A DNA stretch of 64,000 nucleotides from Burkholderia cepacia (GCF_029962485.1 NZ_CP073637.1:558001-622000); one strand, 5' to 3'; shown: positions 38,374 through 48,779, counted from the stretch's first letter. Numbers and translations are program-made. Notes: a model not told the origin generated them from the sequence alone.

Positions 38374-39395
38374 GCAATTCGACCCGGCCCGTTCCGGATG
38401 CCAGCTCCGCCACCCCGTCGCTGATCGCGCTCGACTGGGGCACGACGTCGCTGCGCGCTTACCTGTACGACGCGCACGGTGCGTTGCTCGACACGCGCAG
38501 CCGCGCGGCGGGCGTGATGCAGGTGCCGGGCGGCGGCCCGCGTGCGTTCGACGCCGTATTCGAGGAAGCGTGCGGCGACTGGCTCGACCGCACGCCGGGC
38601 CTGCCGGTGCTCGCCGCCGGGATGGTCGGCAGCGCGCAAGGCTGGCGCGAGGCGCCGTACGTTGCGGTGCCGGCCGGTGCCGACGCGCTCGTCGCGGGCC
38701 TCATCACGGTGACGACGTCGCGTGGCGCGACGGTCTCGATCGTGCCGGGCGTGATTGCGACGGGCGAACTGCCCGACGTGATGCGCGGCGAAGAAACGCA
38801 GATATTCGGTGCACTCGCGAGCGATCCGATGCTTGGCGCCGATCGTTCAGGGGTACTGATCGGATTGCCGGGTACGCATGCGAAATGGGCGTGGGTGAAG
38901 GACGGGCTGATCGAGCGTTTCCAGACCTTCATGACGGGCGAGCTGTTCGCGGTGTTGCGCGACCACACGATCCTCGGCCGCACGATGCGCGTGGGCGCCT
39001 CACCCGACCGCGCTGCGTTCTTGCGCGGCGTGTCGGTTGCACGCGGTGCGCAGCGCACGGGGTTGCTCGCGACGATTTTCAGCACGCGCACGCTCGGGCT
39101 GACCGACCGGCTTGCGCCCGATGCGCAGGGCGATTACCTGTCGGGCCTGCTGATCGGCCATGAGCTCAACGCGCTCGATGCGATGCTCGCGGAGCGCGGC
39201 GTCGCGCTCGCGGACCAGCCGTTGCTGCTGATCGGCGCCGCCGCTTTGTGTGCGCGCTACGTCGATGCGCTCCAGGTATTCGGCCACACGCACGCGCAGG
39301 TCGTCGCGCATGCAACGGAGCGTGGCCTGTGGCGGATCGCGTCGCGCGCCGGGCTCGTGAGCGCGGACGGCGAGCCCGTCTGCGCCAACCCATGA
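38370..39395 (+). CDS. dgoK: 2-dehydro-3-deoxygalactonokinase
   Basis: DgoK phosphorylates 2-dehydro-3-deoxy-D-galactonate (KDGal) to its 6-phosphate. The 341-residue protein has the DgoK-type ATPase start IALDWGTTSLRAYLYD (about residues 18-33) and conserved GLPGTHAKWAWVKDG and FMTGELFAVLRDHTIL segments. The start codon overlaps the IclR stop. It is followed 22 bp later by the aldolase that uses its product. Confidence 0.93.
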   Translation: MSNSTRPVPDASSATPSLIALDWGTTSLRAYLYDAHGALLDTRSRAAGVMQVPGGGPRAFDAVFEEACGDWLDRTPGLPVLAAGMVGSAQGWREAPYVAVPAGADALVAGLITVTTSRGATVSIVPGVIATGELPDVMRGEETQIFGALASDPMLGADRSGVLIGLPGTHAKWAWVKDGLIERFQTFMTGELFAVLRDHTILGRTMRVGASPDRAAFLRGVSVARGAQRTGLLATIFSTRTLGLTDRLAPDAQGDYLSGLLIGHELNALDAMLAERGVALADQPLLLIGAAALCARYVDALQVFGHTHAQVVAHATERGLWRIASRAGLVSADGEPVCANP

Positions 39396-39417
39396 AACGA
39401 TTGCAGAGGAATCCCTG

Positions 39418-40095
39418 ATGTCGTCCGACCTTACGTTACCCGCGCCGTACGCGCCCCATGCCGCACTGATGCGCGCGTTCGACGCGTGCCCGCTGATCGC
39501 GATCATGCGCGGGATCACGCCCGCCGAAGCGGCCGACCACGGCCATGCGCTGTACGAAGCGGGCTTCCGGATCGTCGAGGTGCCGCTCAACTCGCCGGAT
39601 CCGTTCGACAGCATCGCGGCGCTGCGGCGCGCGCTGCCCGATGACGCAATCGTCGGCGCGGGCACCGTGCTGCGTGCCGAGTACGTTGACCGCGTGCAGG
39701 ATGCGGGCGGCGCGCTGATCGTGATGCCGCACAGCGACGCGGCCGTGATCCGCCGCGCCCGCGAGCGCGGCCTGGCGAGCGCACCGGGCGTCGCTACGCC
39801 GACCGAAGCGTTCGCGGCACTCACGAACGGCGCCGACGTACTGAAGATGTTCCCGGCCGAACAGCTCGGCGTACCGGTCGTGAAGGCATGGCGCGCGGTG
39901 ATCGACCGTGCGGTGCCGCTGATCCCGGTCGGTGGAATTTCGCCCGACAACATGGCGCCGTTCCTCGACGCCGGTGCGAACGGCTTCGGGCTCGGCTCGG
40001 CGCTGTTCCGGCCCGGCCAGTCGGCCGACACGACGGCGGCGAACGCACGCGCGTTCCAGGCCGGCTTGCGCGTCGCGCGCGGCGGAGCCGCATGA
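39418..40095 (+). CDS. dgoA: 2-dehydro-3-deoxy-6-phosphogalactonate aldolase
   Basis: DgoA splits KDPGal into pyruvate and glyceraldehyde 3-phosphate. The 225-residue class I aldolase has EAGFRIVEVPLNSP with the catalytic Glu, GAGTVLRAEYVD and VLKMFPAEQLG with the Schiff-base Lys. This matches the KDPG/KDPGal aldolase family; the neighbouring dgoK points to the galactonate form. AGAGGAATCCCTG precedes the ATG. Its stop overlaps the next start. Confidence 0.94.
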   Translation: MSSDLTLPAPYAPHAALMRAFDACPLIAIMRGITPAEAADHGHALYEAGFRIVEVPLNSPDPFDSIAALRRALPDDAIVGAGTVLRAEYVDRVQDAGGALIVMPHSDAAVIRRARERGLASAPGVATPTEAFAALTNGADVLKMFPAEQLGVPVVKAWRAVIDRAVPLIPVGGISPDNMAPFLDAGANGFGLGSALFRPGQSADTTAANARAFQAGLRVARGGAA

Positions 40096-40874
40096 TGCGC
40101 CGCCTCGCGGACAAGGTCGCGATGGTGACGGGCGCGGGCCGGGGCATCGGCGCCGCGATCGCCCGCGCATTCGTTCGCGAGGGCGCGGCCGTCGCGCTCG
40201 TCGATCTCGACTTCCCGCAGGCACAGCACACGGCCGCCGCGATTGCGCGCGAATTCGACGGCGCGCGCGTGTTGCCGCTGGAGGCCGACGTCGCGCGACA
40301 GGATGCGGTGCGCGATGCGCTCGCGCAGACCGAAGCGGCGTTCGGCCCGCTCGACGTGCTCGTGAACAACGCAGGCATCAACGTGTTCGCCGATCCGCTG
40401 ACGATGACCGACGACGACTGGCGCCGCTGCTTCGCGGTCGATCTCGACGGCGTGTGGCACGGGTGCCGCGCGGCGCTGGAGGGGATGGTCGAACGCGGTC
40501 GCGGCAGCATCGTGAACATCGCGTCGACGCACGCGTTCAGGATCATCCCGGGCTGCTTTCCGTACCCGGTCGCGAAGCACGGCGTGCTCGGTCTCACGCG
40601 CGCGCTCGGCATCGAATACGCGGCGCGCAACGTGCGCGTGAACGCGATCGCACCGGGCTACATCGAGACGCAGCTCACGCGCGACTGGTGGGACGCGCAG
40701 CCCGATCCGGCTGCCGCGCGCGCCGAGACGCTCGCGCTGCAACCGATGAAGCGCATCGGCCGGCCGGAGGAAGTCGCGATGACGGCCGTGTTCCTGGCGT
40801 CCGACGAGGCGCCGTTCATCAATGCCGCATGCATCACCGTCGACGGCGGGCGTGCGGCGCTGTACCACGACTGA
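40092..40874 (+). CDS. SDR-family sugar dehydrogenase (first of two)
   Basis: A 260-residue short-chain dehydrogenase/reductase. It has the cofactor loop TGAGRGIGAAIA near residue 15, NNAG, Ser in NIASTHAF and the catalytic YPVAK. It overlaps dgoA (ATGA). In context it is a candidate aldose 1-dehydrogenase for D-galactose or a similar sugar such as L-arabinose or fucose, making the lactone. Substrate and NAD or NADP preference cannot be assigned; Asp in ALVDLD after the loop suggests NAD. Confidence 0.85.
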   Translation: MMRRLADKVAMVTGAGRGIGAAIARAFVREGAAVALVDLDFPQAQHTAAAIAREFDGARVLPLEADVARQDAVRDALAQTEAAFGPLDVLVNNAGINVFADPLTMTDDDWRRCFAVDLDGVWHGCRAALEGMVERGRGSIVNIASTHAFRIIPGCFPYPVAKHGVLGLTRALGIEYAARNVRVNAIAPGYIETQLTRDWWDAQPDPAAARAETLALQPMKRIGRPEEVAMTAVFLASDEAPFINAACITVDGGRAALYHD

Positions 40875-40976
40875 CGCAACGATTCGAAAGACCGCACGTG
40901 CGACGGCCGCGCGCACGCTGCGTCGAAACCAACAAGCGGCTGCATCCTGTTCGATGAAGACAAGGAGACACTGGAG

Positions 40977-41972
40977 ATGAAACGCAGAACGTTCGTAACG
41001 CTGGCCGCCGCGGCCGCGGTGGTGATGGGGAGCCCGGTCGTGCACGCGGCCGACCCGGTCAAGATCGGCTTCCTGGTGAAGCAGCCGGAAGAGCCGTGGT
41101 TCCAGGACGAGTGGAAGTTCGCCGAGATGGCCGCGAAGCAGAAGGGCTTCACGCTCGTGAAGATCGGCGCGCCGTCCGGCGAGAAAGTGATGAGCGCAAT
41201 CGACAACCTGTCGGCGCAGAAGGCGCAGGGCTTCATCATCTGCACGCCCGACGTGAAGCTCGGGCCGGGCATCGTCGCGAAGGCGAAGTCGCACAACCTG
41301 AAGATGATGACGGTCGACGACCGCCTCGTCGACGGCGCGGGCAAGCCGATCGAGGCCGTGCCGCACATGGGGATCTCCGCGTACAACATCGGCAAGCAAG
41401 TCGGCGACGGCATCGCGGCCGAGATCAAGAAGCGCGGCTGGGACATGAAGGACGTCGGCGCGATCGACATCACCTACGAGCAGCTGCCGACCGCGCATGA
41501 CCGCACGAGCGGCGCGACCGACGCGCTGGTGGCCGCCGGCTTCCCGAAGGCGAACGTGATCGCGGCGCCGCAGGCGAAGACCGACACGGAAAACGCATTC
41601 AACGCGGCCAACATCGCGCTCACGAAGAACCCGCAGTTCAAGCACTGGGTGGCGTACGGCCTGAACGACGAGGCCGTGCTCGGCGCGGTACGCGCGGCCG
41701 AAGGGCGCGGCTTCAAGGCCGACAACATGATCGGCATCGGCATCGGCGGTTCCGATTCGGCGCTGAACGAGTTCAAGAAGCCGCAGCCGACGGGCTTCTA
41801 CGGCACCGTGATCATCAGCCCGAAGCGCCACGGCGAGGAAACCTCGGACCTGATGTACACGTGGATCACGCAGGGCAAGGCACCGCCGGCGCTGACGCTG
41901 ACGACGGGCATGCTCGCGACGCGCGACAACGTGTCGAAGGTACGCGACGAGATGGGGCTCGCGTCGAAGTAA
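40977..41972 (+). CDS. araF: AraF-type periplasmic sugar-binding protein
   Basis: A 331-residue binding protein for the downstream ABC importer. The signal peptide is cleaved near PVVHAA (about residue 24). The mature part is close to E. coli AraF, for example [32 protein letters not shown] and the late [15 protein letters not shown]. coli AraF binds L-arabinose and also D-galactose and D-fucose, so galactose fits the cluster. AAGGAG lies 9 bases before the ATG. Confidence 0.9.
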   Translation: MKRRTFVTLAAAAAVVMGSPVVHAADPVKIGFLVKQPEEPWFQDEWKFAEMAAKQKGFTLVKIGAPSGEKVMSAIDNLSAQKAQGFIICTPDVKLGPGIVAKAKSHNLKMMTVDDRLVDGAGKPIEAVPHMGISAYNIGKQVGDGIAAEIKKRGWDMKDVGAIDITYEQLPTAHDRTSGATDALVAAGFPKANVIAAPQAKTDTENAFNAANIALTKNPQFKHWVAYGLNDEAVLGAVRAAEGRGFKADNMIGIGIGGSDSALNEFKKPQPTGFYGTVIISPKRHGEETSDLMYTWITQGKAPPALTLTTGMLATRDNVSKVRDEMGLASK

Positions 41973-42040
41973 GCGGCCCGCCGGCTGCCGCGGCGAAGCG
42001 GCGGCCGGCGGTCGATCGATTCCGGAAGTGGAGAGACGAC

Positions 42041-43552
42041 GTGTCAGCGGCACTGCGTTTTGACAATATCGGCAAGGTGTTTCCCGGCGTGCGCGCACTC
42101 GACGGCATTTCGTTCGACGTGCATGCGGGCGAAGTGCATGGCCTGATGGGCGAGAACGGCGCGGGCAAGTCGACGCTGCTGAAGATTCTCGGCGGTGAAT
42201 ACCAGCCCGATGCGGGCAGCGTGCTGGTCGACGGCCAGTCCGTGCAGTTCGCGAATGCGGCCGCGTCGATCGCGGCCGGCATCGCGGTGATTCACCAGGA
42301 GCTGCAGTACGTGCCCGACCTGACGGTCGCGGAGAACCTGCTGCTCGGCCGCCTGCCGAACGCGTTCGGCTGGGTGAGGAAGCGCGAGGCGAAGCGCTAC
42401 GTGCGCGAGCGCCTCGCGGCGATGGGCGTCGATCTCGATCCCGACGCGAAGCTCGGGCGGCTGTCGATCGCGCAGCGGCAGATGGTCGAGATCTGCAAGG
42501 CGCTGATGCGCAATGCGCGCGTGATCGCGCTCGACGAACCGACGAGCTCGCTGTCGCATCGCGAGACCGAGGTGCTGTTCAAGCTCGTCGACGACCTGCG
42601 CGCGCAGGGCCGTGCGCTGATCTACATCTCGCACCGGATGGACGAGATCTACCGGCTCTGCAATGCGTGCACGATCTTCCGCGACGGGCGCAAGATCGCG
42701 TCGCACGAATCGCTCGCCGACGTGCCGCGCGAACGGCTCGTCGCCGAGATGGTCGGGCGCGAGATTTCGGACATCTACCATTACGCGCCGCGCGCGCTGG
42801 GCGACGTGCGGTTCTCCGCCGAAGGCGTCGACGGCCATGCCCTGCGCGAACCGGCGAGCTTCTCGGTGCGCGCGGGCGAGATCGTCGGCTTCTTCGGGCT
42901 GGTCGGCGCGGGCCGCAGCGAGCTGATGCGGCTCGTGTACGGCGCGGACCACCGGCGCGCGGGCGTGCTGACGCTCGACGGCGCGCGCATCGACGTGAAG
43001 CGCACCGGCGACGCGATCCGCCACGGCATCGTGCTGTGCCCCGAGGACCGCAAGGAAGAAGGGATCATCGCGATCGCGTCGGTCGCGGAGAACATCAACA
43101 TCAGCTGTCGCCGCCATTCGCTGCGCGCGGGGTTGTTCATCAACCGCAAGGCCGAAAGCGAAACGGCCGACCGCTTCATCCAGCGGCTGAAGATCAAGAC
43201 GCCGAACCGGCGCCAGAAGATCCGCTTCCTGTCGGGCGGCAACCAGCAGAAGGCGATCCTGTCGCGCTGGCTGGCGGAGCCCGACCTGAAGGTCGTGATC
43301 CTCGACGAACCGACGCGCGGGATCGACGTCGGTGCGAAGCACGAGATCTACGACGTGATCTACCGGCTCGCGGAGCGCGGCTGCGCGATCGTGATGGTGT
43401 CGTCGGAGCTGCCGGAAGTGCTCGGCGTGTCCGACCGCATCGTCGTGATGCGTGAAGGCCGGATCGCCGGCGAGCTGCCGCGCGAGCAGGCGGACGAACA
43501 CGCGGTGCTGAGCCTTGCGCTGCCGCAGACGAGCGCGGTCGAGGCGGCCTGA
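42041..43552 (+). CDS. araG: Sugar ABC transporter ATP-binding protein (AraG type)
   Basis: A 503-residue protein with two fused ATPase domains, typical of monosaccharide importers (AraG/MglA/RbsA). The first has Walker A GENGAGKS, the signature RLSIAQRQ and Walker [10 protein letters not shown]. The second has a degenerate Walker A ([10 protein letters not shown]) and the complete signature [12 protein letters not shown] with [11 protein letters not shown] start at the GTG at 42041, after GTGGAGAGACGAC; the open frame extends upstream without family similarity. Confidence 0.93.
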   Translation: MSAALRFDNIGKVFPGVRALDGISFDVHAGEVHGLMGENGAGKSTLLKILGGEYQPDAGSVLVDGQSVQFANAAASIAAGIAVIHQELQYVPDLTVAENLLLGRLPNAFGWVRKREAKRYVRERLAAMGVDLDPDAKLGRLSIAQRQMVEICKALMRNARVIALDEPTSSLSHRETEVLFKLVDDLRAQGRALIYISHRMDEIYRLCNACTIFRDGRKIASHESLADVPRERLVAEMVGREISDIYHYAPRALGDVRFSAEGVDGHALREPASFSVRAGEIVGFFGLVGAGRSELMRLVYGADHRRAGVLTLDGARIDVKRTGDAIRHGIVLCPEDRKEEGIIAIASVAENINISCRRHSLRAGLFINRKAESETADRFIQRLKIKTPNRRQKIRFLSGGNQQKAILSRWLAEPDLKVVILDEPTRGIDVGAKHEIYDVIYRLAERGCAIVMVSSELPEVLGVSDRIVVMREGRIAGELPREQADEHAVLSLALPQTSAVEAA

Positions 43553-43622
43553 CGCGATACACGACATTCGAATCGAACACGCGCGGCGCGGGCCGCGCGA
43601 TGCAGGAGCAGGAGACACCATC

Positions 43623-44639
43623 ATGCAAGTCAACGAAAACCTTGCCAGCGCCGCCGTGAAGCCCACGGCCGACGCGCTGGTTCCGCAGCAGGGCGACCGC
43701 CAGAAGTGGTGGCAGCATCTGACCGAATACAGCCTGATCGCGATCTTCGCGGTGATGTTCATCACGATGTCGCTGACCGTCGATCACTTCTTCTCGATCG
43801 ACAACATGCTCGGCCTCGCGCTGTCGATCTCGCAGATCGGCATGGTCGCGTGCACGATGATGTTCTGTCTCGCGTCGCGCGACTTCGACCTGTCGATCGG
43901 CTCGACCGTCGCGTTCTCCGGCGTGTTGTGCGCGATGGTGCTGAACGCGACCGACAACACGTTCGTCGCGATCATCGCGGCGGTCGCGGCCGGCGCCGCG
44001 ATCGGCTTCGTGAACGGCGCGGTGATCGCGTACCTGCGCATCAACGCGCTGATCACGACGCTCGCGACGATGGAAATCGTGCGCGGGCTCGGCTTCATCG
44101 TGTCGAAAGGGCAGGCGGTCGGCGTGTCGTCGGACACCTTCATCGCGCTCGGCGGGTTGTCGATGTTCGGCGTGTCGCTGCCGATCTGGGTCACGCTGCT
44201 GTGCTTCATCGCGTTCGGCGTGCTGCTGAACCAGACCGTGTACGGCCGCAACACGCTCGCGATCGGCGGCAATCCCGAGGCATCGCGACTCGCGGGGATC
44301 AACGTCGAACGTACGCGCGTGTACATCTTCCTGATCCAGGGCGCGGTGACGGCGCTCGCGGGCGTGATCCTCGCATCGCGCATCACGTCGGGCCAGCCGA
44401 ACGCCGCGCAGGGCTTCGAGCTGAACGTGATCTCCGCGTGCGTGCTCGGCGGCGTGTCGCTGATGGGCGGCCGCGCGACGATCTCCGGCGTCGTGATCGG
44501 CGTGCTGATCATGGGCACCGTCGAGAACGTGATGAACCTGCTGAACATCGACGCGTTCTACCAGTACCTGGTGCGCGGCGCGATCCTGCTCGCGGCCGTG
44601 CTGCTCGACCAGCTGAAGAACCGCGGCGTACGCGACTGA
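43623..44639 (+). CDS. araH: Sugar ABC transporter permease (AraH type)
   Basis: A 338-residue inner membrane permease with about ten hydrophobic segments. It has the BPD_transp_2 signature (SRDFDLSIGSTVAFSGVL, and TVYGRNTLAIGGNPEASRLA facing the ATPase). CAGGAGACACC precedes the ATG at 43623. It completes the AraFGH importer. Confidence 0.93.
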   Translation: MQVNENLASAAVKPTADALVPQQGDRQKWWQHLTEYSLIAIFAVMFITMSLTVDHFFSIDNMLGLALSISQIGMVACTMMFCLASRDFDLSIGSTVAFSGVLCAMVLNATDNTFVAIIAAVAAGAAIGFVNGAVIAYLRINALITTLATMEIVRGLGFIVSKGQAVGVSSDTFIALGGLSMFGVSLPIWVTLLCFIAFGVLLNQTVYGRNTLAIGGNPEASRLAGINVERTRVYIFLIQGAVTALAGVILASRITSGQPNAAQGFELNVISACVLGGVSLMGGRATISGVVIGVLIMGTVENVMNLLNIDAFYQYLVRGAILLAAVLLDQLKNRGVRD

Positions 44640-44668
44640 CCCGACCTGTTTCCACGGAGACGAACCGC

Positions 44669-45484
44669 ATGACCATCGACACTTCCGCGTCCGGCCCGCA
44701 GGCAGCGAGCCTCGCGCGCTACGCACGCTACCCGAGCCTCGAGGATCGCGCGGTGCTGATCACGGGCGGCGCGACCGGCATCGGCGCGGCGTTCGTCGAA
44801 CACTTCGCCGCGCAGGGCGCACGCGTCGCGTTCGTCGACCTCGACGCGGCCGCCGGCGCCGCGCTGGCGGACAGCCTCGCGCACGTGCCGCACGTACGTC
44901 ACGCGCCGCTGTTCATCCAGTGCGACCTGACCGACATCGATGCGCTGCGCCATGCGATCGACGCGATCCGTGCGCGTATCGGCGCGATCGCGGTGCTCGT
45001 GAACAACGCGGCGAACGACACGCGCCATGCGATCGGCGACGTGACGCCCGATTCGTTCGACGCGGGCATCGCGGTGAACCTGCGCCACCAGTTCTTCGCC
45101 GCGCAGGCGGTGATCGACGACATGAAGCAGCAGGGCGGCGGCGCGATCATCAATCTCGGCTCGATCAGCTGGATGCTGAAAAACGGCGGCTATCCCGTCT
45201 ACGTGATGGCGAAGGCGGCCGTGCAGGGCCTGACGCGCGGCCTCGCGCGCGACCTCGGCCCGTTCGGCATCCGCGTGAATTCACTGGTGCCGGGCTGGGT
45301 GATGACCGACAAGCAGCGCCAGTTGTGGCTCGACGATGCGGGCCGTGCGGCGATCAAGGCCGGCCAGTGCATCGACGCCGAGTTGCTGCCGGCCGACCTC
45401 GCGCGCATGGCGCTGTTTCTCGCGGCCGACGACAGCCGGATGATCACCGCGCAGGACGTGATCGTCGACGGCGGCTGGGCCTGA
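44669..45484 (+). CDS. SDR-family sugar dehydrogenase (second of two)
   Basis: A 271-residue short-chain dehydrogenase. Cofactor loop TGGATGIGAAFV, NNAAN in place of NNAG, catalytic Ser in LGSISWML and YVMAK. It resembles proteobacterial D-galactose or L-arabinose 1-dehydrogenases of the SDR type more than the first SDR does, and I favour it as the enzyme that oxidises the imported sugar to its lactone. The loop is followed by VAFVDLD, which suggests NAD. It starts 29 bp after araH. Confidence 0.86.
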   Translation: MTIDTSASGPQAASLARYARYPSLEDRAVLITGGATGIGAAFVEHFAAQGARVAFVDLDAAAGAALADSLAHVPHVRHAPLFIQCDLTDIDALRHAIDAIRARIGAIAVLVNNAANDTRHAIGDVTPDSFDAGIAVNLRHQFFAAQAVIDDMKQQGGGAIINLGSISWMLKNGGYPVYVMAKAAVQGLTRGLARDLGPFGIRVNSLVPGWVMTDKQRQLWLDDAGRAAIKAGQCIDAELLPADLARMALFLAADDSRMITAQDVIVDGGWA

Positions 45485-45534
45485 CCGTTCGCACCGAACT
45501 GCATCGTTTCTTCGACGAAGGAAAGGAGTTCACC

Positions 45535-46596
45535 ATGACCGCCACGTCCTCGCGCGCATCGTCGTCCACCAGCCAGTCGCGCCGCGCGCGCCTGGCCGCC
45601 GCCGCGCAGCCGGTCAGCCCCGGCCCGCAGACGGCCGCGTTCGCGCAGGGCGTCGGCGCCGCGCATGCGGCCGCCGTGACACTGTCGAACGCGTCGCTGC
45701 GGCTCGACGTGCTGCCGCACCTTGGCGGCGGCATCGCGCGCTTCGACTGGCGCGGCGACAACGGCGCGCTGATGCCGGTGTTCCGCCGCTGCGAGCACCC
45801 GGAGGCGGCGACGGACCCAAACGAACTCGCGTGTTATCCGTTGCTGCCTTACTCGAACCGGATCGGCGACGGGCGTTTCGAGTGCGACGGACGCAAGGTC
45901 GCGGTGCCGCGCAATCGCCGCGACGAGCCGCTGCCGATCCACGGCGACGGCTGGCTCGAGCCGTGGCAGGTGGACGATGCGACCGACACGACGCTGCAGT
46001 TGTCGCTCGATCGCACCGGCGGTGCGCCGTATGCGTTCCGCGCGATCCAGTCGTTCGAACTCGACGACGCGACGCTGTCGATCGCGCTGACGATCGAGAA
46101 CGCGGGGCGCGCACGGCTGCCGTTCGGGCTCGGCGTGCATCCGTTCCTCGTGCGCGACGCCGTGACCGAACTGGCCGCGGCGGCTGGCGGGCTGTGGCTG
46201 TCGGGCGCCGATTTCCTGCCGGTGCGGCACGTGAGCGTGCCGCCGGCCTGGCAATTTGGCGTCGCGTATCCGTTGCCGGCCGCGCTCGTCAATCACGCGT
46301 TCACCGGCTGGGGCGGCCACGCGACGGTGAGCTGGCCGCGCCGCGGGCTGTCGCTGACGGTCGCGGCCGACGCCGACGCGTACGTGCTCTACACGCCGCC
46401 GGGCGAGGATTTCTTCTGCTTCGAGCCGGTCGATCATCCGATCAATGCGGTGAACCTGCCGGGCGGCGCGACCGCGCACGGGATGACGCTGCTCGCGCCC
46501 GGCGAGCGGCTGACGCGGCGGTTCGCGTTCACCGTCGAGCGTGCCGATGCGCGCAGTAATGCCGCGACACGCGAGGGACGCCGGCGACGCGGGTAA
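45535..46596 (+). CDS. Aldose 1-epimerase
   Basis: A 353-residue mutarotase-like protein that would interconvert sugar anomers before oxidation. The conserved parts are LLPYSNRIGDGRFECDG, PLPIHGDGWLEPWQV with a catalytic His, GLGVHPFLV with the second His, and a late Glu in FFCFEPVDHPINAVNL. The first 40 residues are Ser/Ala-rich and outside the fold, but no signal peptide is convincing. AAGGAAAGGAG supports the start at 45535. It is the last gene of the sugar cluster. Confidence 0.9.
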   Translation: MTATSSRASSSTSQSRRARLAAAAQPVSPGPQTAAFAQGVGAAHAAAVTLSNASLRLDVLPHLGGGIARFDWRGDNGALMPVFRRCEHPEAATDPNELACYPLLPYSNRIGDGRFECDGRKVAVPRNRRDEPLPIHGDGWLEPWQVDDATDTTLQLSLDRTGGAPYAFRAIQSFELDDATLSIALTIENAGRARLPFGLGVHPFLVRDAVTELAAAAGGLWLSGADFLPVRHVSVPPAWQFGVAYPLPAALVNHAFTGWGGHATVSWPRRGLSLTVAADADAYVLYTPPGEDFFCFEPVDHPINAVNLPGGATAHGMTLLAPGERLTRRFAFTVERADARSNAATREGRRRRG

Positions 46597-46635
46597 AATA
46601 CGCGGTCTACCAACGGTTTGCCGCGAGTACCCGCC

Positions 46636-47463
46636 ATGTCTTCCCCGCTTACTTTCATTGAATCGCTGCGCGCCGCGTGGCAGCGCACGAATTCGCTGCT
46701 GTGCGTCGGCCTCGATCCCGAGCCGTCGCGTTTCCCCGTGCAGTTCGACGGCCAGCCCGACGCGATCTTCGAATTCTGCCGGCAGATCGTCGACGCGACC
46801 GCCCAATACGCGAGCGCGTTCAAGCCGCAGATCGCCTACTTCGCCGCGCATCGCGCGGAAGACCAGCTCGAGCGCCTGATCGCGCACATCCACCTCCAGC
46901 ATCCGGGTCTGCCCGTGATCCTCGACGCGAAGCGCGGCGACATCGGCAGCACAGCCGAGCAGTACGCGCGCGAAGCGTTCGAGCGCTATCGCGCGGACGC
47001 CGTCACGGTGAACCCGTACATGGGCTACGACTCGGTCGAGCCGTACTTCGAGCACGATGGCAAGGGCGTGATCGTGCTGTGCCGCACGTCGAACCCGGGC
47101 GGTTCCGATCTCCAGTTCCTCGAAACGGGTGGCCGCCCGCTGTACCAGGTCGTGGCCGACCTCGCGGCGAACAAGTGGAACGCGAAGAACGGCCAGCTCG
47201 GCCTCGTGGTCGGCGCGACGTTCCCGAAGGAAATCGAGATCGTCCGCGGGATCGTCGGCGACATGCCGCTTCTGATCCCCGGCATCGGCGCGCAGGGCGG
47301 CGACGTGCAGGCGACCGTCAACGCGGGCCGCACGGCCGACGGCACCGGCATGATGGTCAACTCGTCGCGCGCGATCCTGTACGCGAGCAAGGGCGAGGAT
47401 TTCGCCGAAGCCGCGGCGCTCGCCGCGCAGAAGACGCGCGATACGATCAACGCGCATCGCTGA
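46636..47463 (+). CDS. pyrF: Orotidine 5'-phosphate decarboxylase (type 2)
   Basis: PyrF decarboxylates OMP to UMP, the last step of de novo pyrimidine synthesis. The 275-residue protein is of the longer type 2 group, with the catalytic [18 protein letters not shown] stretch and the phosphate-binding loop [14 protein letters not shown]. The start at 46636 gives [11 protein letters not shown], the usual N-terminus; a TTG six codons upstream is less likely. It is near the end of the sugar cluster but belongs to a different pathway. Confidence 0.96.
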   Translation: MSSPLTFIESLRAAWQRTNSLLCVGLDPEPSRFPVQFDGQPDAIFEFCRQIVDATAQYASAFKPQIAYFAAHRAEDQLERLIAHIHLQHPGLPVILDAKRGDIGSTAEQYAREAFERYRADAVTVNPYMGYDSVEPYFEHDGKGVIVLCRTSNPGGSDLQFLETGGRPLYQVVADLAANKWNAKNGQLGLVVGATFPKEIEIVRGIVGDMPLLIPGIGAQGGDVQATVNAGRTADGTGMMVNSSRAILYASKGEDFAEAAALAAQKTRDTINAHR

Positions 47464-47684
47464 TCGCGGTTGGTGACGGCTGCCCACACGGGCGGCCGGT
47501 TCAGGCAGGCCCGCGTTCGCGGGCCGGTGCCGCTTTCTTCGCTTTACCCCCTCCGTTTCCCCGCCGTACTGACGCACACGAGCAACTTCCCGTCGCTTCC
47601 GCACTGCATGCCCGCGCGCCAATCGCGCGATGCTCCCGCTTGTCATCGATCTGTAACGAAACTGTCAAGAAAGGGAGTGACGCC

Positions 47685-48743
47685 ATGCCCAAGCTTTCCC
47701 GACGTTTTCTGAGCGCGCTTGCCGCATCGCTGTGCATGAGCTTCGCCCATGCGGCGGACCTGTCGCACTGGCCGGCCGACAGCGCGAAGGCGCTGAACGC
47801 GATGATCGCCGCACATGCGCACCGCGGCGACTACGCGGTATTCGACGCCGACAACACGACCTACCGCTACGACCTCGAAGAGTCGCTGATGCCGTACCTC
47901 GAGAACCGCGGCGTGCTGACGCGCGACACGCTCGACCCGTCGCTGAAGCTGATCCCGTTCAAGGATTCCGCCGACTACAAGGAATCGCTGACGAGTTATT
48001 ACTACCGGCTCTGCGAGATCGACGATCTCGTCTGCTACCCGTGGATCGCGCAGGCGTTCGCCGGGCAGTCGCTCGCCGACCTGAAGCGCCACGTCGACGC
48101 GATGCTCGCCGACGGCAAGCCGATCCCGATCCGCTACTGGCAAGGCGACAAGGTGGTCGACGGCACGGTGAACCCGCCGCGCTTCTTTCGCGGGATGCAG
48201 GAGCTGTACAACGCGCTGCGCGAGAACGGCATCGAGGTCTACGTGATGACGGCCGCGCACGAGGAGCTCGCGCGGCTCGTGCTGTCCGACCCGAAGTACG
48301 GCTACAACGTGAAGCCGCAGAACGTGATCGGTGTGACGACGCTGCTGCGCAACCAGGCGACCGGCGCGCTGACCACGTCGCGACTGCAGATCAAGGCCGG
48401 CAAGTACGACGAGGCGGCGAACCGCAGCCTGGTGATCACGCCGTTCCTGATGAACCCGATGACGTGGTACGAAGGCAAGCTCGGCTCGATCGTCGGCTGG
48501 ATCGACCAGTGGAAGAAGCCGGTGCTCGTCGCCGGCGACACGCCGACGTCCGACGGCTACATGCTGCTGAATGCGACCGACGTCGCGCGCGGCGGCGTGC
48601 GCGTGTGGGTCAACAAGAAGGACAAGCAGATGGCGCAGATCCGCGCGTGGTCGGACGAATCGGCCGCGAAGCAGAAGTCGCTCGGCCTGCCGGTGACGGC
48701 GGACAAGAACTGGATCGTCGTGAAGCCCGACGCGATTCAGTAA
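47685..48743 (+). CDS. Secreted HAD-type phosphatase
   Basis: A 352-residue protein with a signal peptide (cleavage near SFAHAA, about residue 24), so it is periplasmic or secreted. HAD motif I is FDADNTTYRYD (about residues 53-63), with two Asp; VYVMTAAHEE fits motif II and LVAGDTPTSDGYML motif IV. It resembles phosphoserine phosphatase-like HAD proteins. The natural substrate is unknown. AAAGGGAGTGACG precedes the ATG. It probably has its own promoter in the 221-bp gap upstream, though none is clear. Confidence 0.85.
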   Translation: MPKLSRRFLSALAASLCMSFAHAADLSHWPADSAKALNAMIAAHAHRGDYAVFDADNTTYRYDLEESLMPYLENRGVLTRDTLDPSLKLIPFKDSADYKESLTSYYYRLCEIDDLVCYPWIAQAFAGQSLADLKRHVDAMLADGKPIPIRYWQGDKVVDGTVNPPRFFRGMQELYNALRENGIEVYVMTAAHEELARLVLSDPKYGYNVKPQNVIGVTTLLRNQATGALTTSRLQIKAGKYDEAANRSLVITPFLMNPMTWYEGKLGSIVGWIDQWKKPVLVAGDTPTSDGYMLLNATDVARGGVRVWVNKKDKQMAQIRAWSDESAAKQKSLGLPVTADKNWIVVKPDAIQ

Positions 48744-48752
48744 GCGGGCAAG

Positions 48753-48773
48753 CGGGGCGCGTCACGCGCCCCG
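48753..48773. terminator. GC-rich hairpin between convergent genes
   Basis: CGGGGCGCG (48753-48761) and CGCGCCCCG (48765-48773) pair perfectly around a TCA loop. It lies between the ends of the HAD gene and pncC. There is no T-run, so efficient factor-independent termination is uncertain. Confidence 0.5.
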
Positions 48774-48779
48774 GCCCGA

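Noticed and set aside
39000..42098. Minus-strand open frame of about 1030 codons
   Set aside because: It lies opposite dgoK, dgoA, an SDR and araF, which are all well-supported genes.
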